From the NCBI RefSeq assembly GCF_002884495.1, contig NZ_KZ614145.1, forward strand, positions 620,001-684,000: a stretch of 64,000 nucleotides of DNA, in the 5' to 3' direction. Each line of letters begins with the position of its first letter. Position 1 is the first letter of the stretch. The DNA is from Rummeliibacillus pycnus. GTDB lineage: Bacteria; Bacillota; Bacilli; Bacillales_A; Planococcaceae. A program made the position numbers and the translations under genes. Positions 33,649 to 43,375 of the stretch are shown here, piece by piece. The notes beneath the pieces are model-generated. The model had not been told where the DNA came from and did no database searches. It worked only from the letters and a program-made list of their open reading frames with translations.

Positions 33649-34920
33649 AGGATTTACTAGACCTACTTTTTGACCTTGCCAAGGCGTATTATGCATTTCA
33701 AAATGCAAGTGACTGCCTGTTGAGCGGCCAGTTGAACCCATATAGCCAATTACTTGACCTTTTTTAACATACTGTCCAACACTTGTATTATATCCGCTTA
33801 AATGTGCATAAACGGTTGTCCAAGTTTGCCCTTTAATAGAATGGGTAATCATTATTACATTCCCATATGTGGATAATGGGCTCGCACGGAATACTACGCC
33901 ATCTGCAGCTGCAACGATTGGAGTACCTTGTACATTTGCTATGTCAGTCCCATAATGGATTTCAGATCCTGCACCAATATCGCGGACGCCAGAGTTAGAA
34001 GTTATTCGACCAGTCGTAGGTCTTGTCCAAGTTCCACTTGATACATTTGGAGTTTTCGTTGTTTGACTATCATTGGAAACAGAAGTGGTTTCGGTACTAC
34101 TTTGTTGGGCTTCGGCTTTTTGACGAGCGACTTCTGCTAAACGAGCTTGCTCTTTTTCAATATTTGCTTGAACTTTTTTGCTAATTGTGAGTGTTTCTGA
34201 ATATTCTTTTTCTATTGATTTTTTTTCGGAGATCAATTTTGCTTGTTCGGCTTCTAAATTGTCAATTACTTTATTTTTCGTTTTCTTTTGTTGATCAAAT
34301 GAATTTCGTAAAGCTTTTAATTGATCACGATTTTTTTGTTGTTTTAGAAGTTTTTGTTCAAGTTCACTTTGTTGTTCTTCTAGTTTCTTTTTATCATTCG
34401 TTTGTGCTTTGATAATATCACGGTCTGCAGCAAGTAATGTGTTGACAGCTGATATTCGATCTATAAAATCTCCAAAGTTATTTGCCCCTAATAATACATC
34501 TATGTAACTGATAGAGCCGCCACTTTCTTGAATAGAACGAGCTCTATCTTGTAATAAAGCATCACGTGCGTCTATGTTTTTTTCTAACTCGGCAATTGAT
34601 TTGTTCAGTTGCTCTATGTCACTAGTAGTCGATTCGATATCTGCTAGTATGTTAGTGATTTTTACATTAGTACGATTAATTTGAGTATCTAATTTCTTGA
34701 TTTGCTTCATAAACCCATTAATTTTGGACTCATTTTGATGAATTGTTGAGGATTTTTGTTTAAGATTAGAAGATAAATCTAATTTTTTTTGGTTTATTTC
34801 TTGTTGTTGGGTTTTCAGATCTTGTAAAGATTCTGCCCCAACATTAACCGATGGAATCGCTACGGTTAGTGCTAATGTTGCAGCCATTATTTTACCTAAA
34901 TGCTTTGATTTTGTTTTCAA
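33628..34920 (-). CDS. M23 peptidoglycan endopeptidase with N-terminal coiled coil
   Basis: 430 residues. Signal peptide ~1-30 (ATLALTVAIPSVNVGAES), long coiled coil ~31-250 (PcsB/EnvC-like), a Ser/Thr linker, and a C-terminal M23/LytM domain. Zinc ligands are in HYGTDIA, VYAHLSGY and SHLHFEMH. It cleaves peptide cross-links in the wall. TTG 34920 is preferred: AGAGGTGGG is ~7 nt upstream, whereas the GTG at 34932 lies within that site. Confidence 0.88.
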   Translation of the reverse strand: MKTKSKHLGKIMAATLALTVAIPSVNVGAESLQDLKTQQQEINQKKLDLSSNLKQKSSTIHQNESKINGFMKQIKKLDTQINRTNVKITNILADIESTTSDIEQLNKSIAELEKNIDARDALLQDRARSIQESGGSISYIDVLLGANNFGDFIDRISAVNTLLAADRDIIKAQTNDKKKLEEQQSELEQKLLKQQKNRDQLKALRNSFDQQKKTKNKVIDNLEAEQAKLISEKKSIEKEYSETLTISKKVQANIEKEQARLAEVARQKAEAQQSSTETTSVSNDSQTTKTPNVSSGTWTRPTTGRITSNSGVRDIGAGSEIHYGTDIANVQGTPIVAAADGVVFRASPLSTYGNVIMITHSIKGQTWTTVYAHLSGYNTSVGQYVKKGQVIGYMGSTGRSTGSHLHFEMHNTPWQGQKVGLVNPLRYISF

Positions 34921-35518
34921 TTCGTAACCCACCTCTGATTATAAAATATGAAACGTTTAAGTATTTTCGTACAAATATGAAACTACCCCAAACATTCGTA
35001 ATAAAATATTTGTTGTAATATCAAACGGTTTGCGCTATTTGGGAAAATCTGTTATTTTTTTATAGAGATTGATTTACCCATGCAGTCTTTATTCAAGAGA
35101 TAGAGGAATTACCTCTAGTTGATTTGAAATTTCAAAAGCTACGTTAATGTCACCATTCAGTTTTTTAGCACATTTCTATCAATTTATCACCGTTTTTTCG
35201 TGGTAAATCTACTTTTTCTATCAAATTCATTATAGCTGTTAAAAACTTGGCTACCATTACAATTTTGTTTCATATTTTGTTGAATCTTGTTTTAATTGTA
35301 TTATTTGTCTTATAGTGCTCGTTTCTAAAGGAATAGATTTCGCTTATAATCGATGAAGTGGGAAATTTAAAGGATATGTAACAAGAAAGCTTATTTTCCT
35401 GTCGAATTATATAAGTGTCTCTCTTTTCTTAACGAATGATTTTAAAGGCAACTTTTTGTGTAAATCTTATACATATGGGAAATATAAATAAAATAGTCAT
35501 AACTAAAGGGGAAGAAAA
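34921..35518. other. Intergenic region with a decayed gene
   Basis: About 600 bp. Apart from the minus-strand remnant at 35089-35270 I see no gene or structured RNA. Confidence 0.5.
35089..35270 (-). pseudogene. Frameshifted remnant of an unknown gene
   Basis: The minus strand reads MVAKFLTAIMNLIEKVDL, PRKNGDKLIEMC, then a stop; dropping one T restores KKLNGDINVAFEISNQLEV followed by IPLSLE and TAA at 35089. The two frames read as one continuous protein-like sequence broken by a one-base insertion near 35165. No ribosome binding site remains. Family not recognised. Confidence 0.45.
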
Positions 35519-36736
35519 ATGAAATCTAATTTACATATGAGAGAAATCAAGCAAACGGAGATATCACAATCCATTGAATTACTGAATTATGTCTTTCAAG
35601 TCAATTTATCCATAAATAAGGATCGGTTATTTGTTTCCGCAAAATCGACCCAATTTGATGAAGGGGTAGCACTTGGATGGTTTGATGGTGACAAATTAGT
35701 AGCGCAAATTTTAAACTTACCTTTTGAAGTAAACATCCATAATCGAGTATATAAAATGGGGGGGATTACGGCTGTAGGCACCTACCCTGAATATTCAAGG
35801 CACGGTTTAATGCACAAACTGATTTATGCAAGTCTTGAGCAGATGAAAAAAGATGGTTATCCTATATCCTATTTGTTTCCTTATTCAATTCCTTATTATC
35901 GTAAAAAAGGATTTGAAATTATGAGTGATATTGTGGAATATCAAATTCGAGATACGCAAATTCCACATTATGATGACATTCCTGGGCAAGTGAGACGCTT
36001 ATCGACTACGCACGATGATCTAAAAGATGTCTATCATCAATTTGCTATGCGTACGCATGGAGCGATGATTCGAAATGACATTTCATGGAATGAAAAGTAT
36101 CAAGAAGATTATTGGGAAGAAAAATTTATCGATAGCGATGCCAATTTACAAGCTGCAGTTTACTACGATGAGGATGGCAATGCACTTGGCTATATGTTTT
36201 ACCGTATTATGGAGGAAAACTTCTATATTGATGAATTAATTACGTTAAAGGAAGTTGCACGAAAAGCACTTTGGAATTTTGTTTATGCCCATCAATCAAT
36301 GGTATATAAAGTGTATGGCAAAACAACAGGCAATGAAGCCGTCGCTTTTTTGATGCAAGATAGCGAAATCAAGCAAAGTCTTTCGCCCTATTTTATGGCA
36401 CGTATCGTTGATTTGAAGGGATTTGTAGAACAATTTCCATTTTTGAGGGCAGATTTTCATATGAGATGGGCAGTAAGTGATCCATTAGCAAAATGGAATC
36501 ATGGTACTTTTGAAATCGCCTCAAAAGAAGGGAACGTTGAAGTTCAAAAAATAAGTGATCAATTAGATGGAGATTGTGTACAGATGACTGTACAAACTTT
36601 AATCACCATGTTACTTGGGTACTTGAGGCCCACATATCTTCATAACATTGAAAGACTAAAAGGGGATGCATCTACTATTGCATTATTGGAAAATATCATC
36701 CCTACAGGTGTACCAACTTTTGTAGATTATTTTTAA
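35519..36736 (+). CDS. Eis-like GNAT acetyltransferase
   Basis: 405 residues with Eis architecture: N-terminal GNAT with MGGITAVGTYPEYSRHGLMHKL (acetyl-CoA loop) and LFPYSIPYYRKKGFE, a second degenerate GNAT domain ~180-290, and a sterol-carrier-like C-terminal domain ending in VPTFVDYF with its terminal carboxylate. Eis proteins acetylate aminoglycosides or peptide amines. GGGGAAG precedes the ATG. Confidence 0.88.
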   Translation: MKSNLHMREIKQTEISQSIELLNYVFQVNLSINKDRLFVSAKSTQFDEGVALGWFDGDKLVAQILNLPFEVNIHNRVYKMGGITAVGTYPEYSRHGLMHKLIYASLEQMKKDGYPISYLFPYSIPYYRKKGFEIMSDIVEYQIRDTQIPHYDDIPGQVRRLSTTHDDLKDVYHQFAMRTHGAMIRNDISWNEKYQEDYWEEKFIDSDANLQAAVYYDEDGNALGYMFYRIMEENFYIDELITLKEVARKALWNFVYAHQSMVYKVYGKTTGNEAVAFLMQDSEIKQSLSPYFMARIVDLKGFVEQFPFLRADFHMRWAVSDPLAKWNHGTFEIASKEGNVEVQKISDQLDGDCVQMTVQTLITMLLGYLRPTYLHNIERLKGDASTIALLENIIPTGVPTFVDYF

Positions 36737-36874
36737 AAATGGCCTAATTTACAATTAATACCTATGTCAATAAAATACCAAAAAATTTTTAGGTGAAATT
36801 CAAAAAATTAACCAACTCCTCTTCTTTTTTCATGTATACTAATGAATAAGGAGCATAAAGGAGAATTGGCGCGA

Positions 36875-38752
36875 ATGGAAAAAGACCTAACAACTATCAA
36901 TGATTTAAAAGAAGAATTACCTATACGTTGGGCACAAGAGGAACCTGCAGAATTTTTGCAAAAATTTGTTGCAAAGCTGCAATATTTAAATCAAATACTT
37001 TCTCATAACTCATATATTAGGGAAACATCAAAAGTTCTAAATTACATCATAAAGGATGCAACTAATAACACAATGGTTTTACTTGCAGGAATGACTGGAA
37101 CAGGTAAAACCAGTTTAATCAATGCATTGCTAAGAAGACCTATTATGAGTCCTAAAATCGAAGTAGCGACAGCTGTTAACTCTATAATTTGTTATGGAGA
37201 AAAAGAAGAAGTTTGTGCTCATTTTTTGGACGGTCAAATTGCATCATTTGATATTGATAAAGTTGAATTATTTACGGCTTTAGATACATCAAGTGCAAGA
37301 ATTTTGCGTGAGGGCCTTGATTTTATAGAGATATTTATACAAAATGATCTCTTGAAGTTAATAACATTAATAGATACAACGCCTTTACAACTTTCAGGAA
37401 ATGAAACAGCCTATATTAAAGAGTCGATTCTTAATCGTGCTGATGACATATTCTGGATATTTAAATATGGGCAAGAAATAGCACCAGAAGAGATTAAGTT
37501 AATCGAAAAGTTAAATAGAAAAAATATCATCCCTGTTGCAATTGTTAATGGAAGCGATTTAATCGAAGAAAAAGATACGAAGCAATCGATTCTATATGAG
37601 GAACAATTAGCTAAGCATGTGCGTGAAATAATTGAAGTTTCTGCAAAAGAAGCCCTTGAAGCGATAGAAGAGAATAATCGTGACAAATGGCAAAACAGCC
37701 AGTTAGATCAACTCTTAAAAGAACTCGAAAAAACAGCAAATAATCATGCAAAACGTTTAGCTTATATTACAGTACGTTTCATCCATTGGTTAAAAAGATT
37801 TCAAACAGAGCTAGAAATTATACCAGAGAGAGAACCTTATAGTACTTCTTATTCTGTACTAAAAGAATATGTTGAAAATTTGGATGGCATTGAAGTAAGA
37901 GAAGCTGCTCAAAATGAACATGTTGTCGAATTAAGTGCTCTATATAAAAAGCAAAGTGCTATTTTCAAAGAAGTTGGTACGTTATATCAACTAATACAGC
38001 TGATAGAAATGAAACCGTTTAGTGATCACCAAGATATTAATACGTTTATACATCAGGCAAAGCATTATCTAACATCTACAAGAGAATACAGAAAACTATA
38101 TCAAGAATATCATAGTCTATATGAAGTAGTAGATAAAAAACATCAAAAGATAAATGGCATTGCTTTGTTAAAAAACATCTTCGGTAAACATGATGAAAGT
38201 GATTATTTTAAAGAACAAATAGAAAAGTTAAATGACATGCAACAACAAATAACCCAAAAATATAACGTTCTTAAATTGGAAGAACAAGAACTACTAAGTT
38301 CTTTTATAGACATCAAAAAAAGATTAAACGATTTTGTACAAAACCAGTTGAAATCTATTTCAAAAGATTTCTCCACTATAGAGTTTCAAAGACATTCACA
38401 AAATTCGAAGATTCAAAATGCAATTGTTAAACTAGAAGGATTTAATAGCATCCTAGAAGCACAATCATTTATTATAAAATTTGTAAATGACTATGTATTA
38501 GTAGAGGATTTCATCTTAACAAAACAAGAAAAGAAACAATTAGAGCGGACGATACAAGGTATCAAAAAGGTAAACTTAGACTATCAACGATATATCCAAA
38601 AATACCAAGAAGCAAAACCTATTAGCAATGAGAAAATTCAGGCAATCGTTCAAGAAAGGAATCCGTTCTACCCACTTAAAATTTCAGAAAATGATATCCG
38701 AGCTAAACTAGAAGAACCACCTGAAGTGTTAGAGGTTAACAGCAATAAGTAA
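36875..38752 (+). CDS. Dynamin-like GTPase with coiled coils
   Basis: 625 residues from ATG 36875 (AAAGGAG 9 nt upstream; the ATG at 36842 has no such site). G1 LAGMTGTGKTSLINAL near residue 75, a G3-like LITLIDTTPL and G4-like IVNGSDLI. The rest (~290-625) is helical and coiled-coil, without clear membrane segments. Most like bacterial dynamin-family or septin-like GTPases; G3 has DTTP where dynamins have DTPG. Own terminator follows; the membrane nuclease-like gene is 165 bp downstream. Confidence 0.7.
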   Translation: MEKDLTTINDLKEELPIRWAQEEPAEFLQKFVAKLQYLNQILSHNSYIRETSKVLNYIIKDATNNTMVLLAGMTGTGKTSLINALLRRPIMSPKIEVATAVNSIICYGEKEEVCAHFLDGQIASFDIDKVELFTALDTSSARILREGLDFIEIFIQNDLLKLITLIDTTPLQLSGNETAYIKESILNRADDIFWIFKYGQEIAPEEIKLIEKLNRKNIIPVAIVNGSDLIEEKDTKQSILYEEQLAKHVREIIEVSAKEALEAIEENNRDKWQNSQLDQLLKELEKTANNHAKRLAYITVRFIHWLKRFQTELEIIPEREPYSTSYSVLKEYVENLDGIEVREAAQNEHVVELSALYKKQSAIFKEVGTLYQLIQLIEMKPFSDHQDINTFIHQAKHYLTSTREYRKLYQEYHSLYEVVDKKHQKINGIALLKNIFGKHDESDYFKEQIEKLNDMQQQITQKYNVLKLEEQELLSSFIDIKKRLNDFVQNQLKSISKDFSTIEFQRHSQNSKIQNAIVKLEGFNSILEAQSFIIKFVNDYVLVEDFILTKQEKKQLERTIQGIKKVNLDYQRYIQKYQEAKPISNEKIQAIVQERNPFYPLKISENDIRAKLEEPPEVLEVNSNK

Positions 38753-38780
38753 AAAGATGCCCAAGTGGCATCTTTTTTTT
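38753..38780 (+). terminator. Terminator after dynamin-like gene
   Basis: AAAGATGCC pairs with GGCATCTTT, then eight T. Confidence 0.9.
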
Positions 38781-38917
38781 AGAACAATAAGTTACAGTGA
38801 TTATAAAAAATTACCAAAAATGCGCTAAATATCTCTTATGTATTTAGATGGAAGATTTTTATATAATATGAATTGAAAATAACTTTTAGGAATTTGCAAC
38901 AAATAAGAGGGCGTAAA

Positions 38918-39922
38918 ATGGGACAGCCAATATGTACATTACATAAAGTTAACGCAGCGAAAGTGGTTTTAAAGCAAAAGATTATCGTTTTTTGTCCAGA
39001 ATGTGCGAAGAAAAATATGAAAAAAATTGTAGCAATCGAAACCAAGCAAGCATCTTCAAGTAAATTGACGAAATTAGAAAGAGAGAAAAAAGTAGCTATA
39101 TCTGAACTTTGGAAGGGAATAGTATTAAGCATTTATTTGTTAATCATCCCGTTTGCAATAGCATTATTTTATCCGTTATCCTACAGTAAAAAGTATATGG
39201 AGCGTGTTAGCTTCATCTATCAAATATACTACTTACATCCCATTAGCTATGTATTGATTGCTTTTTTCATGCTTCTCGGGTTGTATTATGTAACACAAGC
39301 TATCAAAAAAATATCCCTAATTCAACAGAAGAAGGAGTATATGATTGAATCTGGAAAAGAATTAACGTACATTCTTGATCAGTTTTTATCGTCTAATCGG
39401 ATAGGCATTCTAAATGATTTTATCCAAGGTCTTCGAAATCGATTTGAACGTGCTTATTTACAGCAAGAGCCTATGTCCAAGATGTCGATTCGTGAATTAC
39501 AAGTTTTTGTTGTAAAATCATTAAAGAAATTAGGGTATAAAAACATTCAAACCAATGATCACTATGATTCGTTTGGCATTCACTTTTTTGCAGAAAACAA
39601 TTTTGGCAAACATGCTATTAGTGTTGTCAAAGACGAATTAATGATTACAATGGATGATGTTCATAAAATCGCAATTGGAAGAGCTTATTTTGACTGTAGC
39701 CAATGTATATTGATCACAGCTGCAAAATTGACAGAAGATGCAAAAGAATTAGCCAATCAATTATACGTGGATATATGGAATCAAGAAAAAATGGATGAAC
39801 TTCTTCATGAAAATAAAAAGGAAGAATGGGATCAATATTTAGAAAATCACTACGATTATTCTGATGGTAATTTGAATCACTATACTAATTATGAATTGCA
39901 ACGATTGAGAAAATCATCATAG
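38918..39922 (+). CDS. Membrane-anchored Mrr-like restriction-endonuclease-fold protein
   Basis: 334 residues from ATG 38918 (AGAGGGCG upstream). N-terminal Cys/His pattern CTLH...CPECAKK suggests a small zinc site, then two membrane segments (~75-95 and ~115-140). The C-terminal ~130 residues are Mrr_cat-like: MSIRELQVFVVKSLKKLGY, DHYDSFGIHFFAE, SVVKDE in place of the usual IQxKR, then GRAYFDCSQCILITAAKLT and VDIWNQEKMDELL. Asp and Lys of the active site seem kept. Might be a membrane-tethered DNA-sensing nuclease. Confidence 0.7.
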   Translation: MGQPICTLHKVNAAKVVLKQKIIVFCPECAKKNMKKIVAIETKQASSSKLTKLEREKKVAISELWKGIVLSIYLLIIPFAIALFYPLSYSKKYMERVSFIYQIYYLHPISYVLIAFFMLLGLYYVTQAIKKISLIQQKKEYMIESGKELTYILDQFLSSNRIGILNDFIQGLRNRFERAYLQQEPMSKMSIRELQVFVVKSLKKLGYKNIQTNDHYDSFGIHFFAENNFGKHAISVVKDELMITMDDVHKIAIGRAYFDCSQCILITAAKLTEDAKELANQLYVDIWNQEKMDELLHENKKEEWDQYLENHYDYSDGNLNHYTNYELQRLRKSS

Positions 39923-39935
39923 ATTGTTGCTGAGA

Positions 39936-39968
39936 AAAGCGTTTGGAGAAAAAATCCAAGCGCTTTTG
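39936..39968. terminator. Terminator between convergent genes
   Basis: AAAGCG and TTGGA pair with TCCAA and CGCTTTT. Confidence 0.75.
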
Positions 39969-39987
39969 TCTTAAGTAACTTTCTGAC

Positions 39988-40443
39988 TTACTGAATAACG
40001 ACTTGACCAATGTATTGCGCACGCCCTCTATCCGTATCAAGGTTAACCTCAATGACATATGCACCTTTTTCTTTTGGAAAATAGAAAGAACGATCATCAT
40101 TTAGTTTCAAGTCTATCTTTTTATTATTGTGCCATAGTGTGATTACTAACTCTTCAATAGCAAAATCTTCACTGTCGAACTGTAGATCAACTTTTTGCCC
40201 GGGAATAAAGTACATTTGTGCTTGTTTTTTTGCTAATGCCAGAACATCTTTCGTTTCTTTTTCGTATCTTTTATTATTTTCTCCTCGCCAATCGATATTT
40301 GCTTCTTTCAAATCTTCTATTTGGATATCATTTGTATTTGAAAGTGAAACCGTAGGAGGCGTAAAATCATATTCTTCTCCAATACAACCTGCTAGAGGAA
40401 ATGTGAAAAGCAAAGCAATGATCAATCTTAAAAACAGATTCAT
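39988..40443 (-). CDS. Lipoprotein of unknown function
   Basis: 151 residues. Lipobox FPLAGCIG with Cys near 20. The mature part ends in a beta-rich segment (KGAYVIEVNLDTDRGRAQYIGQVVIQ in parts) like an Ig-type extracellular domain. Family not recognised. Preceded by AAGGAG. Confidence 0.75.
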   Translation of the reverse strand: MNLFLRLIIALLFTFPLAGCIGEEYDFTPPTVSLSNTNDIQIEDLKEANIDWRGENNKRYEKETKDVLALAKKQAQMYFIPGQKVDLQFDSEDFAIEELVITLWHNNKKIDLKLNDDRSFYFPKEKGAYVIEVNLDTDRGRAQYIGQVVIQ

Positions 40444-40616
40444 ATATATCTTTACTCCTTCATTTATAGCTAGCGCATTCTATACAATTTCTTTACAAGA
40501 TCCCTATTGGTTGTTTTCAATCTTTGTAGTGAAGTAGATCTATTGTTAAATATAACCTACAAGTTTTACGAGAATATAGTAAATAGTTCAAAGAATGGTT
40601 AAGGTAAATTGGTCTT

Positions 40617-40865
40617 TTACCTTTTTGAAAATCTTTTGAATAGATGTGGCATAAAATATGCAACAACAACGGAAAAAACAGCAAGTATCAAGGTTGGCAT
40701 AAATGTAGTGTTTCCAAAGTAAGCGGTTTGTGGTAACTGTGTTGTTGAAGACCATGAAGCAGAAAGATTAGGTGTGTATAGGTTAGTAAGAAGTAAACCA
40801 GATAAAATTTGTGTTACTGTAAAAAGTGCGATAAAACTGATGAGAAAAAGGAAAAACTTTTTCAT
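40617..40865 (-). CDS. Small two-helix membrane protein
   Basis: 82 residues with hydrophobic segments at ~5-25 and ~55-72 and a basic C-terminus (LFKRFSKR). AAGGAGGTGATCG precedes the ATG. It is downstream of the sigma/anti-sigma pair in the same direction (59 bp), so it may belong to that regulon. Function unknown. Confidence 0.65.
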   Translation of the reverse strand: MKKFFLFLISFIALFTVTQILSGLLLTNLYTPNLSASWSSTTQLPQTAYFGNTTFMPTLILAVFSVVVAYFMPHLFKRFSKR

Positions 40866-40923
40866 ACGATCACCTCCTTATTTAACATTATTTACGTTTA
40901 CTTTTCCATAAAGTTTCAAAATG

Positions 40924-42234
40924 TCATTTAATTGGAATATTCACTTCGATCTTACCATTTAGATAGTGGGGATAGCTATCAAAATAAATACGAACTGGAT
41001 TTTTCATATTATTCTTTTCAAATGTGTAAGTTGTTTTTATGCCGTCTTCGGTTTGTGTACCTGAAGCACTTTCCAGATAAATCTTTTCATTGTTTTGATC
41101 GATTGCATAAGAAAAGAACTGATTGATCGTGTTAGTATCTTTAGTTCGATCGTTTACTTCAAGCGTATCTGGTGAAATGATGGAATATATGAACTTATTT
41201 GATGTTGGTTTTTGGATGATTTCTTTTTTCCTGAAGTCTACTACGATATACTCTTCACCTTTAGGTAATGCTTCAATTTTATCTAAGACTAATGTTAATT
41301 TCTTTGGTTTTCTAAAATAGTTACTTTGAATCAATAAACTTGCTTTGCCATCAGATAATGAACCAAATCCAATTGTTCCATTCACAATATTGCCCCATTT
41401 TTCGCCTTTTTCATCGATTAACTTTATAGAACCGATTCTTAATATCTGCTGTGTGTTATTTTTGTCGGATACTAATTGAACCTCAGCTCGTAAAGGGGAG
41501 ATATTCAATTTTTTTAGATAAATGTTTTGACCATCAACTGCTATTTTTTTATTTACTACATAGGTTTTAGTGGGTTCAATTTTATGTTTGAGAGTAAATG
41601 GAATGGAGAACTTCGTTTGTTTCGCACCATCAAATAAGATATTAAGTGTAAATTTAGGATTCTTATAAGATATCGAATCTTTTGATACAATTTCAATTTT
41701 ACTTTTGATAATTTTTGTATTTCGTCTATCTGACCAACCATATTCAGTAGAAATATTTTCTAAAGCTTTTCCATTTTGTAACACTTTTACTTCTTTTGTA
41801 TATAGTTTTGAAATATCATATGGAGCTTCTAGTTGATAGAAAAGGACTATACCACTTTCATCTGCAATTGTACCAAGAAGTGTGAATTTGAGATCATTCT
41901 TGTTTTCGGTAACATTTAATGTTTCATAATAATCTTGCTTTAAGACATCTTTGACACCTTTATCGTAACCAATCATTTCAACTAGTGGTGCAAAGCCCGG
42001 AATTTTTTCAACTGCTTGTGCAAAGGTAGGGAATATACGTATACATGTAACGAAGAGCAACAGTAAGATCGTAACGCCACATGCTGTTGTATAGGTATTT
42101 CGTTTTTTTCGTTTTGCGAGACGAAACTGTTGTAAGCCTTTGTTTCGAGCAACTTGTAAGGTTTCTTTAGGAAGATCGATTTGATCGAGTTCTTGTATCA
42201 GTTTTTTCATTTTTGAATCGTTTAGATTGTTCAT
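40924..42234 (-). CDS. Anti-sigma factor, DUF4179-type
   Basis: 436 residues. Cytoplasmic N-terminus of ~43 residues, one membrane helix (GVTILLLLFVTCIRI), then a large extracytoplasmic region with a DUF4179 domain (VEKIPGFAPLVEMIGYDKG...GLVFLFYQLEAP-like) and a beta-rich C-terminal part. Starts directly after the sigma gene stop (TAG ATG). It should hold the ECF sigma factor inactive until an envelope signal arrives. Confidence 0.82.
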   Translation of the reverse strand: MNNLNDSKMKKLIQELDQIDLPKETLQVARNKGLQQFRLAKRKKRNTYTTACGVTILLLLFVTCIRIFPTFAQAVEKIPGFAPLVEMIGYDKGVKDVLKQDYYETLNVTENKNDLKFTLLGTIADESGIVLFYQLEAPYDISKLYTKEVKVLQNGKALENISTEYGWSDRRNTKIIKSKIEIVSKDSISYKNPKFTLNILFDGAKQTKFSIPFTLKHKIEPTKTYVVNKKIAVDGQNIYLKKLNISPLRAEVQLVSDKNNTQQILRIGSIKLIDEKGEKWGNIVNGTIGFGSLSDGKASLLIQSNYFRKPKKLTLVLDKIEALPKGEEYIVVDFRKKEIIQKPTSNKFIYSIISPDTLEVNDRTKDTNTINQFFSYAIDQNNEKIYLESASGTQTEDGIKTTYTFEKNNMKNPVRIYFDSYPHYLNGKIEVNIPIK

Positions 42235-42738
42235 CTACATTTCCTCCTTTCCAATCAGTTTCCGCAATCTTTTTAACGTAGCGTGTAATCTGGATTTTAC
42301 AGTGCCTTCAGGGATATTCTTAATTTTGGCAATTTCATCATTCTTTAAGTCTTGAAAATATTTTAGGTAAATTAATTCCTGCTGCTCGATAGGGAGTTGC
42401 TCAATAAGATTTGCCATTTCTAATTGCTTGTCATCAGGATCATAACTGATTTCAATTGACTCTTTATAAATAAGTTTTACTTGTTTCTTTTTCATATCAA
42501 GACAAATATTGATAAGGATACGAACAAGCCAAGTATGAATAAATGCAGGATTTTTTACGGTATGTATTTTTTTGAATGTACGATAGGTTAACTCTTGGAT
42601 GGCTTCAATGGCATCCTGTTCATTTCGTAAATACGCAAATGCTATACGATACAATTTATCTTCATTGACTTTGAGTAACGCTACTATTGCCTCTTCATCT
42701 CCAGTGATCGCTCTTTTTGCCATTTCGATACTTACCAC
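42235..42738 (-). CDS. ECF-type RNA polymerase sigma factor
   Basis: 167 residues. Region 2 (YRIAFAYLRNEQDAIEAIQELTYRTF) and region 4 (EQQELIYLKYFQDLKNDEIAKI, PEGTVKSRLHATLKRLRK) are clear. AGGAGGTGACC is upstream. Forms a pair with the DUF4179 anti-sigma gene; likely autoregulated. The second such pair is at 53.5-55.5 kb. Confidence 0.9.
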   Translation of the reverse strand: MVSIEMAKRAITGDEEAIVALLKVNEDKLYRIAFAYLRNEQDAIEAIQELTYRTFKKIHTVKNPAFIHTWLVRILINICLDMKKKQVKLIYKESIEISYDPDDKQLEMANLIEQLPIEQQELIYLKYFQDLKNDEIAKIKNIPEGTVKSRLHATLKRLRKLIGKEEM

Positions 42739-42878
42739 ATGGTCACCTCCTGTTACTTATTAGACAATACAGATGAAAAAAACGTTCAATTTATTTTATA
42801 TAAAATTTTTAAATATGTATTATTTTTCCTTAAATTTAAATAGATATAGAAATGAAAAAGAAAAGAGTGTGATGACAA

Positions 42879-43250
42879 TTGAAAAAAATATGCTTTTTGT
42901 TTTCATTCACAATTTCTATTTTAATAGCTTGTAATTCGACTACTATAAACTTCATCGAGATATCTAAAATACCAAGAGATGTGCAAAATAACATAGATGC
43001 AAAGTCTACACTTCAACTAATTAATGATGGGAAAAATAGTTCATTTATCGTTTTTCATTCAAAAAGGTCAGTTATTTCAACTATTGAAGCGGAAGGGGGG
43101 AAGATTAAAATCAATTTAGACGAAGTTAGTCCGCAAGATCATATTATTGAACAGCATGTATATAAATTAATGAAAAATCCGGAGCATGAGATCATTGACG
43201 TGTACATTAATGGAAAGTCTACACCATTTGATGTTGTGACAGGTTTATAA
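42879..43250 (+). CDS. Small lipoprotein of unknown function
   Basis: 123 residues. Lipobox SILIACNS with Cys18. TTG start; the ribosome binding site (GAGTGTGATG) is weak. No recognised domain. The mature protein has a central VFHSKRSVISTIEAEGGKIK segment like small exported Bacillales lipoproteins. Confidence 0.7.
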   Translation: MKKICFLFSFTISILIACNSTTINFIEISKIPRDVQNNIDAKSTLQLINDGKNSSFIVFHSKRSVISTIEAEGGKIKINLDEVSPQDHIIEQHVYKLMKNPEHEIIDVYINGKSTPFDVVTGL

Positions 43251-43325
43251 AAAATGAGTTTTTACCAAAATAATTTCCCAAGAAATAATAATATTGAATA
43301 TTCTTAATTTTTTATAGGGATGAAA

Positions 43326-43360
43326 GAAAAAAGTTCTGAAGAAAAATATTTCTTCAGAAC
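43326..43360 (-). terminator. Terminator of the GIY-YIG gene
   Basis: GTTCTGAAGAAA pairs with TTTCTTCAGAAC; the minus strand continues with T residues. Confidence 0.88.
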
Positions 43361-43375
43361 CTAGACAACTAAATC

